Assembly (NCBI GenBank): GCA_016179685.1
Contig: JACPCR010000081.1
Coordinates: forward strand, 46,602 to 110,601
Source of the DNA: Planctomycetota bacterium
GTDB lineage: Bacteria > Planctomycetota > PUPC01 > JACPCR01
Reading direction: 5' to 3'
Length of the DNA stretch: 64,000 bases
The notes under the pieces were generated by a model, which saw only the letters and a program-made list of their open reading frames with translations, did no database searches and was not told where the DNA came from. Positions 58,230 through 64,000 of this stretch are shown one piece after another; position 1 is the stretch's first letter, and every line of letters starts with the position of its first letter. The translations under genes and the position numbers were made by a program.

Positions 58230-58592
58230 ATGACATCACCGAACCGGAATGGAGATTTTGTACATCGTGAGGCGAATCTCACCCTTCGCTTCCAAGAGTT
58301 CCTGCTCCCGCCTATCCGGCATGCCCTGGTGATCGGCAAGCACGCTCGGGTCCGGCCCGAAGCCTTGGAGCGCGCGTTCGAAAGAATGTCACCCGGCTGC
58401 TTCCGACTCCTGCAAGTCACTCATCCGACCATCGCGGCCGTCCTCGTAGCCCGGTCAATGCTTCGCAACGTTCCGGAGGAAGACCTGGTTGCCACTCTGG
58501 TACGGAACGCCGAAGGCATCATGGATGCCGATAGCTGCCTCGAGGCGGAAATCGAGGTGGAAATCGTAGGGGAAGACACGGTCGACTTGTAG
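58230..58592 (+). CDS. Conserved small protein of unknown family (paralogue A)
   Basis: A 120-residue protein with no signal peptide or membrane helix. It shares a continuous pattern with the next gene: ANLT.RF..F.LPP...ALVI, then RAF..M.PG..RL, AV....S.L...PE..LV, and an acidic end (E.EIV.E..V.L). The spacing of conserved positions is the same throughout, with only one or two single-residue gaps, so the two are true paralogues. I recognise no known domain. The position directly upstream of a hybrid histidine kinase suggests a role in sensing or modulating it (inference). A GGGGAGAATG lies before the ATG. Confidence 0.8.
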   Translation: MTSPNRNGDFVHREANLTLRFQEFLLPPIRHALVIGKHARVRPEALERAFERMSPGCFRLLQVTHPTIAAVLVARSMLRNVPEEDLVATLVRNAEGIMDADSCLEAEIEVEIVGEDTVDL

Positions 58593-58614
58593 AGTTAGAG
58601 ATTTGTGCTGACCC

Positions 58615-58690
58615 GCCAGGGTTGGGCCGGCGAAGCCGGGCCAGCCCTGGCTCTGAAATCCGCGTAGCCCGAAGGGCGCAGCGGATTTCA
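58615..58690 (+). repeat. Compound double-hairpin repeat between the two paralogues
   Basis: GCCAGGGTTGGGCCGGC-GAA-GCCGGGCCAGCCCTGGC (17-bp arms, two mismatches), then TGAAATCCGC...GCGGATTTCA. Close copy of 26995-27070 in the same orientation. Confidence 0.88.
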
Positions 58691-58801
58691 TACGAGTCGC
58701 AACATTTCGCAATTCTTGAATTTTCTGGACTGCTGGGCTATCCTTGGGTCGCTAGCGGGGGCGTGCCGGCCCTGAGACCCGCTTACAAGGAGGAGTCGCT
58801 C

Positions 58802-59167
58802 ATGCCGAGACCGAACAGGCTCGAAGACAAGAAGTCGGCCCGACAAGCCAATTTGACCATGAGGTTCACGCAGTTCCGACTGCCGCCGGTCCAGGACGCC
58901 CTGGTGATCGGACGGCGGGCGCCCGTGGGGGCCAATGCCATTGGACGGGCGTTCCAGGAAATGGTTCCGGGCATCTATCGTCTCATCAAAATGGACCATT
59001 CCGTGGTCGAGGCGGTCATGATCCGCGAATCCGATCTGCAAAAAATCCCAGAGACGGAACTCGTACCCCGGATTCTAAGACAAGTGGACAAGCTGATGGG
59101 GGACACGGACACCCTCCACGTGGCGATCGGCATCGAGATCGTGACCGAGGAGCGAGTGGAATTGTAG
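58802..59167 (+). CDS. Conserved small protein of unknown family (paralogue B)
   Basis: A 121-residue paralogue of the protein at 58230. AAGGAGG lies 7 bases upstream of the ATG (MPRPNRLEDKKSARQ). It keeps ANLTMRFTQFRLPPVQDALV, MVPGIYRLIKMDHSVVEAV and the acidic C-terminus IEIVTEERVEL. It ends 3 bp before the histidine kinase start, so the two are surely co-transcribed. No membrane segment. A regulatory or ligand-binding accessory role for the kinase is the simplest reading, but unproven. Confidence 0.82.
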   Translation: MPRPNRLEDKKSARQANLTMRFTQFRLPPVQDALVIGRRAPVGANAIGRAFQEMVPGIYRLIKMDHSVVEAVMIRESDLQKIPETELVPRILRQVDKLMGDTDTLHVAIGIEIVTEERVEL

Positions 59168-59170
59168 GGT

Positions 59171-61570
59171 ATGCCCAGCGATACAAAACGTGTTCAGGAT
59201 TTCCTGGACCCGATATCGCAGTGTTCCGAACGGGACACTTTGACAACGGTCTGGGGAGAACTGAATGCCGGGCGGCCCGTAGCCCTGTTCTGGGAAGGTC
59301 GGTGGCGGCTGGTGACGCCGGACGATTCCCTGCGCTACCCCGAAACGAGGCGGGTCATCGACCTCCCGCTCGTGGATGTCCCGCAACTCGATGCCCGCCT
59401 GCCGGTCGAGGAGGCCATCGATCTCCTCGGCTTACGGCACGCCCAGTACGCCTTGGTGATGGAAGGGGGGTCGCCCCTCGGCTTCCTGTCGATGGCGACG
59501 CTACTGCGGCGCGTGGCGGATACGTCCCGGGAGTCGGCGAGGGAGGAGCGGCTGCTGGCCCGGGTGCACGAGGTGCTGGCGACGCGCAGGCCCGGCGAGG
59601 CGCTCCAGGCCTGCCTCGCCTGCGTGGCCGAAGAGATTCCCATCGATGCCGGCAGCTTCCTCGTCCACCGGCCCGAATGCCGCGGATTCCAGGCCTATCT
59701 CCAGTGGGTCCGGCCGGAACACGACGGGTTGATGGACCGGTTTCTGAATGAGCTGTTTGGACCCGGAAAAATCCCGGTCTTTCCCCTCGGAGTCAACAGC
59801 TATCCCGACGAGGTGCTGCGCACGCGCCAGGCGCTTTACGTGCCGGACACGTCCCGCGGGCAGTTCTGGGGCGACGAGGTTCGCGCCCGTGCCGGCTTCA
59901 AGACGAACTGGGTCATACCCCTCGTCCTCCGCGAAGACCTCAGCGCCATGCTGATCCTGGGAAGCTGGAAAGTGGACGCCTTCCCGGAGCGGCAGCGCCG
60001 GTCTCTCCTGCGGCTGGCGCCCGCCTTTGCCGCGGCCCTCGAGGCCTGGCACTACGAGGAGGGCCTGCGGGCCGACGCGAGGCGGCGGGTCGAGACCGTC
60101 CTCGAATGCCTGCCCCTGGGCGTCATTCTACTGGACCTTCAGCGCCGGCCCGTGCTCGTGAATCCGCTGGGCCGCCGGTATCTTTCGGACCTGGCCGGCA
60201 TGTCCGAAGGGGGCTGCCTCGAGAGGCTGGGACCTTCGCCCATCACGGATTTCTTCGAGCCTCACCCGGAAGGCACGGCTCACGAAGTGGCTGTCCAGGG
60301 CATCCCGAGGCGGACATTCGAGGTCCTGGTACGGCCGGCCGCGTACGACCGCGGGCAAGTGGGACGCCTTCTGCTCCTGCGTGACGTGACCGCCGAACGC
60401 GACATGCAGCAGAAAATGGAGGCGCAGGACCGACTGGTGGCCATCGGGCAGCTCGCCGCGGGCATCGCCCACGACTTCAACAACTTCCTCACCTCGATCA
60501 TCGGCTTCACCGAGCTGCTCCAGAAGTCGGAGGCCATCCCGGAGAAGCTCCGGCAGCAGCTCGCCCTGGTCTCGGGCCAGGGCTGGCGCGCCGCCGAGCT
60601 GGTGCGCCGCATGCTGGATTTCAGCCGCAGGAGCGTGGCTGAGCGCGGACCCATGACTCTCGGGCCCTTCCTCAAGGAAATGGTCGGCATCCTGTCCCAC
60701 ACCATCCCGGAAAAAGTCCAGATTTCGCTGGACCTGACGGATTGTGAAAACGCAGGGATATCGGGAAATCCCACCCAGATTCAGCAAATCCTGACCAACC
60801 TGGCGCTGAACGCTCGGGACGCCATGCCGTCCGGCGGCCACTTCCGTATCCAGGTCAGCTCCTGCGAGATCGGGCTCGGTGATGCTCCTTCGCTTCCGGG
60901 CCTACCCCCGGGCCGATGGCTGCTGCTCGCCGTCTCCGACACGGGCGCCGGCATACCGCCGGAGCATCTGCCGCGCCTCTTCGAGCCCTTCTTTACGACC
61001 AAGGAGCCCGGCCGCGGCACCGGACTCGGCCTGGCACAGGTCTACGGCCTCGTCAAGATGCACAACGGATACATCGACGTCGCCAGCGAGGTCGGCCAGG
61101 GAACAACCTTCCGCATCTACCTCCCCCTGTGCGCGTGCGGGTGTCAGACCCCGGAGCTTGAGCCGGCAGCGGTGGAGGTCAAACCCGACGCGCCGGGCGG
61201 GACCGTTCTCCTGGTCGAGGACGAGCCGGTGGTCCTCCAGGTGGTCTCCAGCATGCTGGAAAAACTGGGCTATCGGGTGCTGAGCGCCTCGAATGGCCGG
61301 GAAGCCCTGGATCGGTTCGACCGCGACCGCCGCCATATCGACCTGATGATCACGGACATGGTGATGCCCGAGGTGAGCGGCGTGCAGCTCGTCACGGCGC
61401 TCCGCAGGACGGCCCCGGACCTGAGGATCGTGGTCTTGAGCGGCTACCCGCTGGAGGAGGAAACCGCGGCCAGCGAGTTGGTGGCGCTGCCCCACATCTA
61501 TTGGCTTCAGAAGCCCGTGAAACTGGCAGAGCTCAAGGCTTCCCTCCTGGAGGCGCTCAGTCGCGCGTAG
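59171..61570 (+). CDS. Hybrid sensor histidine kinase with C-terminal receiver domain
   Basis: A 799-residue soluble kinase. Residues 1-125 look like a CBS-type pair ([40 protein letters not shown]). A GAF-like domain spans about 140-295 and a PAS-like domain about 305-405 ([20 protein letters not shown]). HisKA has the phospho-His in [15 protein letters not shown] (about residue 434), and HATPase has [18 protein letters not shown] and [11 protein letters not shown]. The receiver domain has phospho-Asp in [13 protein letters not shown] (about 729) and Lys in WLQKPVKL. No membrane helix, so it senses a cytoplasmic cue. Its output partner is not in the window. Confidence 0.94.
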   Translation: MPSDTKRVQDFLDPISQCSERDTLTTVWGELNAGRPVALFWEGRWRLVTPDDSLRYPETRRVIDLPLVDVPQLDARLPVEEAIDLLGLRHAQYALVMEGGSPLGFLSMATLLRRVADTSRESAREERLLARVHEVLATRRPGEALQACLACVAEEIPIDAGSFLVHRPECRGFQAYLQWVRPEHDGLMDRFLNELFGPGKIPVFPLGVNSYPDEVLRTRQALYVPDTSRGQFWGDEVRARAGFKTNWVIPLVLREDLSAMLILGSWKVDAFPERQRRSLLRLAPAFAAALEAWHYEEGLRADARRRVETVLECLPLGVILLDLQRRPVLVNPLGRRYLSDLAGMSEGGCLERLGPSPITDFFEPHPEGTAHEVAVQGIPRRTFEVLVRPAAYDRGQVGRLLLLRDVTAERDMQQKMEAQDRLVAIGQLAAGIAHDFNNFLTSIIGFTELLQKSEAIPEKLRQQLALVSGQGWRAAELVRRMLDFSRRSVAERGPMTLGPFLKEMVGILSHTIPEKVQISLDLTDCENAGISGNPTQIQQILTNLALNARDAMPSGGHFRIQVSSCEIGLGDAPSLPGLPPGRWLLLAVSDTGAGIPPEHLPRLFEPFFTTKEPGRGTGLGLAQVYGLVKMHNGYIDVASEVGQGTTFRIYLPLCACGCQTPELEPAAVEVKPDAPGGTVLLVEDEPVVLQVVSSMLEKLGYRVLSASNGREALDRFDRDRRHIDLMITDMVMPEVSGVQLVTALRRTAPDLRIVVLSGYPLEEETAASELVALPHIYWLQKPVKLAELKASLLEALSRA

Positions 61571-61770
61571 CCCCAGGCGGCTCGCCTGGGGTGATGGCAG
61601 GCGAGGCCGCCTGCCTCCTCGCGCATCGGGAACGTAGCCAAAGCGCTCCTGCGCTTCGCAACGGCCCCGCGCATCCGACGCCCGGACGGCGTCGGCTACG
61701 CACAGGCGCGAGTCGGATCGGATGGCAGGCGAGGCCGCCTGCCTCCACACGCAGTCCCAGGCGGCTCGAC
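61571..61770. repeat. Block of GGCAGGCGAGGCCGCCTGCC and CCAGGCGGCTCG repeats
   Basis: Two copies of TGGCAGGCGAGGCCGCCTGC (near 61590 and 61720) and two CCCAGGCGGCTCG words alternate with AGCGCTCCTGCGCTTCG and a GACGCCCGGACGGCGTC hairpin. Related to 55905-55980. Confidence 0.85.
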
Positions 61771-61807
61771 CGTGCTTTCGGGGACTTGGAGGCTATACTC
61801 TTTAGCG

Positions 61808-61851
61808 CGCATTTTTCACAAACTTTCGGCCGAAAGTTTGTGAAAAATGCG
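61808..61851 (+). repeat. Perfect 44-bp palindrome spanning a start codon (copy 11)
   Basis: CGCATTTTTCACAAACTTTC, centre GGCC, then the exact complement. All 44 bases are self-complementary (22+22), which fits the 20+4+20 geometry. The ATG of the next gene (61847) is in its right arm, so RNA folding would hide the start. A TATACT box is at 61794-61799. Confidence 0.95.
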
Positions 61852-63871
61852 GACGAGTCGGTCCCTGCCTGAAGTCCCGGAAGGCCCATTCGGGTCCGGC
61901 CTGCCGCCCAGGTGGGCGCTTGGCCTCGCCGCCGCCGCGGCTTCGCTCCTCTACCTCAATACCCTCGAGAACGGGCTGGTCTGGGACGACAGCCGCCTGG
62001 TGGTGCACAATCCGGACATCCGCAGCCTGGCCCGGATCGGCGACCTATTCCTGCACGACGTCGGGGGGCTGCCGCGCGGCCATCCCGACCACACCGGTTC
62101 GTACCGGCCGTTAACTACGCTGACGTATGCCTTCAACTATGCCGCTGGGCGTCTGGACCCCGCCGGCTACCACCTGGTCAATCTTCTCCTCCATGCCGCC
62201 TGCACCGGCTTCGTCTTCAAGGTCTGCATTCTTCTCCTGGGGTCATGGAGGACGGCCCTGGCGGCCGCGCTGCTTTTCGCCGCCCATCCCGTGCATACCG
62301 AGGCCGTGGCGAATGTGGCTGGCCGGTCCGAGCTTCTGGCCTCGTTGTTCTTTCTTGCCGGCCTGTGCGTCTACTCGAGATGCCGCGAGAGGCCCGGAGC
62401 GGGTCCCCTTGCGGCCCTGATGGCGCTCTACCTCGGGGCCATCCTGTCCAAGGAAAGCGCCATCACCTTCCCCGCCGCGTTATTTCTCCTGGACTTCTTC
62501 CCACCAGCGCCGTGGCCCTCGGAGGAGAACGGGGTCTCGATTCGGACTCGGCATCCCTGGCGCGTTTATGTCCTCCTCGGCCTGTCGGCTGCGGTCTACC
62601 TGGTGTGGCGCTCCCACGCCGCAGGAAGCCTGACTCGCGTCCCTTTCACGCGGGTCGAGAATCCGATGGCGTTCGCCGCGCCCGAGGCCGCATGGCTCAC
62701 GCGTTTTTACCTGTTGAGCGAGTACGGACGGCTGCTGCTCTGGCCCATAACACTTTCTGCCGACTATTCCTTTGATCAAATCCCGCTCGTCGAGTCGGCC
62801 GCGGACCCGCGAAACCTGCGGACCGTGCTGGCCCTGGCCGCGTACGGCGCGCTCCTGATCTGGAGTCTCCGAAGGGCGCGGCCCGCAGCCTTCGGCCTCC
62901 TCTTCCTCGCTGTGACCTTTTCGGTGGCCTCCAACCTCGTTGTCCCCATCGGCACCGTGATCGGGGAGCGCCTGCTCTACCTCCCCTCGCTGGGCTTCTG
63001 CCTGGCGGCCGCGTCGCTCGCCGCGGCGGCCGCGGACCGCCGGCCTCGGGGTCGCTCCCGCGCCTGCGCTCGGGCCGCCTTCGCCCTGGTCCTCCTCGCC
63101 GCCGCCGCCCGCACGCTCGCCCGCAACGCCGACTGGCGCTCGAACCTGTCGCTGATGAGGAGCGCGCACGCCGCCAGTCCCCGCAGCGTCAAGGTGCTCT
63201 ACAACCTCGGCATCCTGCATTCGGAACGCGGGGAATGGGAGGAGGCGGAATCTTGCTTCCGGCGGGCCCTCGCCGTCTGGCCCGAGCACCGGCACTCCCT
63301 CCGGGGCCTGGCCCGGGTCCAGATGGAGCGGGGCCGGTTCGAGGACGCGGCCGCGCTCTACCGCCGGGCGCTCCAGCTCGATCCCCATGACGCGGACACC
63401 CACTTCGGCCTCGGGGTGGCCTTGCAGAGAAGCCAGCGGTGGGCCGAGGCCGCGTCCGCCTTCGAACGCGTCCTCGAACTCGAGCCCGGCCACGCCGCCG
63501 CCGGGAACAATCTCGGCTTCTGCCGGGAACAGCGGGGCGACTGGGTAGGGGCCGCAGAATGTTACCGAGAAGGCATCCGCAGGCAGCCCGGGCAGTTCCA
63601 ATCCTACTACAACCTGGCGCGGCTTGGGCTTCAGCAGGGGCGGCTCGGAGAAGCGGAATCGGCGCTCGAACAGGCGGCTCGAGCTGGCGTGAGGCATCCC
63701 GACCTTCTCCGGACGCGTTACAACTTGGCGGTGGAGCACATCCGGGCCGGGGACACGGCCCGCGTGGCCGAGCATTTCCGGTACATCCTGGAAAGCGATC
63801 CGAAGTTTCCACAGGCTGACCAGATGCGGGCCGACCTCGAGGCCTGGAGGCGGCGCTTGAAAGGCCCATAG
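61847..63871 (+). CDS. TMTC-like polytopic membrane protein with C-terminal TPR repeats
   Basis: A 674-residue protein. The first lumenal/periplasmic loop has LNTLENGLVWDDSRLVVHNP, the pattern of the DUF1736/TMTC and PMT-like glycosyltransferase group (catalytic Asp pair in VWDDS). About ten hydrophobic segments follow (ALAAALLFAAHPVHTEAVAN, YVLLGLSAAVYLVWRS and others). From about residue 440, six or seven TPR units run to the end (VLYNLGILHSERGEWEEAES, DTHFGLGVALQRSQRWAEAA). It probably transfers a sugar onto exported proteins, with TPRs binding the target (inference). No ribosome binding site; the ATG is in a palindrome. Confidence 0.85.
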   Translation: MRTSRSLPEVPEGPFGSGLPPRWALGLAAAAASLLYLNTLENGLVWDDSRLVVHNPDIRSLARIGDLFLHDVGGLPRGHPDHTGSYRPLTTLTYAFNYAAGRLDPAGYHLVNLLLHAACTGFVFKVCILLLGSWRTALAAALLFAAHPVHTEAVANVAGRSELLASLFFLAGLCVYSRCRERPGAGPLAALMALYLGAILSKESAITFPAALFLLDFFPPAPWPSEENGVSIRTRHPWRVYVLLGLSAAVYLVWRSHAAGSLTRVPFTRVENPMAFAAPEAAWLTRFYLLSEYGRLLLWPITLSADYSFDQIPLVESAADPRNLRTVLALAAYGALLIWSLRRARPAAFGLLFLAVTFSVASNLVVPIGTVIGERLLYLPSLGFCLAAASLAAAAADRRPRGRSRACARAAFALVLLAAAARTLARNADWRSNLSLMRSAHAASPRSVKVLYNLGILHSERGEWEEAESCFRRALAVWPEHRHSLRGLARVQMERGRFEDAAALYRRALQLDPHDADTHFGLGVALQRSQRWAEAASAFERVLELEPGHAAAGNNLGFCREQRGDWVGAAECYREGIRRQPGQFQSYYNLARLGLQQGRLGEAESALEQAARAGVRHPDLLRTRYNLAVEHIRAGDTARVAEHFRYILESDPKFPQADQMRADLEAWRRRLKGP

Positions 63872-63876
63872 CGCAG

Positions 63877-64000
63877 TAGAGCGGCCGCTGTGTCGGCCGC
63901 AGAGTCGGGGTAGCGCGGCCGCTGTGTCGGCCGCGGAGTCGGGGTAGCGCGGCCGCTGTGTCGGCCGCAGAGTCGGGGTAGCGCGGCCGCTGTGCCGGCC
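63877..64000 (+). repeat. 34-bp tandem repeat, at least 3.6 copies, cut by the window end
   Basis: Units start at 63877, 63911, 63945 and 63979 with TAG(C/A)GCGGCCGCTGTGTCGG and CCGC(A/G)GAGTCGGGG. Each holds a GCGGCCG...CGGCCGC palindrome. It begins 5 bp after the TMTC-like stop and is open at the window edge. Confidence 0.95.

Noticed and set aside
1..64000. tRNA, rRNA, tmRNA or known riboswitch
   Set aside because: None was recognised by eye on either strand; a covariance-model search would be needed to exclude short ones.

Overview
The window is GC-rich bacterial chromosome with about 50 supported genes, no rRNA or tRNA that I can see, no CRISPR array, and no phage or transposase gene. 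The mix suggests an uncultivated member of the Planctomycetota/Verrucomicrobiota/Hydrogenedentota kind. It has many Gfo/Idh/MocA oxidoreductases, xylose-isomerase-like TIM barrels, D-2-hydroxyacid dehydrogenases, a phytanoyl-CoA dioxygenase, cytoplasmic polysaccharide enzymes, a TIGR04073-type exosortase-associated protein and a TMTC-like TPR membrane protein. The phylum is inference; no marker gene fixes it. Many genes have a clear AGGAGG-type ribosome binding site, and several operons use 4-bp stop/start overlaps.

Layout. 0.1-3.3 kb: a UroD-family protein, then succinyl-CoA synthetase sucCD on the minus strand. 3.3-4.2 kb: a purine-rich low-complexity tract. 4.2-10.1 kb: formamidase-like and nitrilase-like amidohydrolases, a D-2-hydroxyacid dehydrogenase, a WD40-like membrane protein and an M32 carboxypeptidase. 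10.3-17.0 kb: small secreted or cupin proteins, a haem-binding-like exported protein, a TIGR04073 protein, and a minus-strand pair (large membrane protein plus PhyH dioxygenase). 17.2-18.4 kb: a vapBC module with its own palindromic operator, set among repeats. 18.5-26.8 kb: a large alpha/alpha-barrel-like protein, an MFS/spermidine-synthase fusion with a coupled partner, and a TIM-barrel exported protein. 27.2-36.7 kb: a carbohydrate and sugar-acid degradation region. 37.2-43.7 kb: a minus-strand operon of ECF sigma factor, anti-sigma factor, catalytically dead HtrA homologue and active HtrA, followed by a class II aldolase and an EamA protein. 44.3-47.5 kb: rsmI and small proteins, including a PD-(D/E)XK-like and a nucleotidyltransferase-like protein. 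48.1-57.8 kb: a second sugar-catabolic run (FGGY kinase, three Gfo/Idh/MocA proteins, an FAH-family protein, a sialidase-like protein, a glyoxylate reductase-like enzyme). 58.2-63.9 kb: two tandem paralogous small proteins of unknown family, a hybrid histidine kinase and a TMTC-like TPR protein.

The most unusual feature is between the genes. Intergenic spaces are packed with short palindromic and tandem repeats. One class has a strikingly fixed geometry: about 20-bp arms around a 4-5 nt loop, often with the tip AAGTGC-N4-GCACTT. The arm sequences differ from copy to copy yet remain self-complementary. At least eleven such hairpins are listed here, several touching stop or start codons. Other families (an AACTTCTcaAGAAGTT element, a GGTGGCAA...TTGCCACC element, a compound GAAATCCGC element, a GTGTCAGG element, and 34-, 61-, 76- and 80-bp tandem repeats) recur on both strands.

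The second highlight is the envelope-stress-like operon, in which an HtrA homologue has lost all three catalytic residues next to an intact HtrA. The third is the pair of unrecognised 120-residue paralogues directly upstream of a hybrid histidine kinase.
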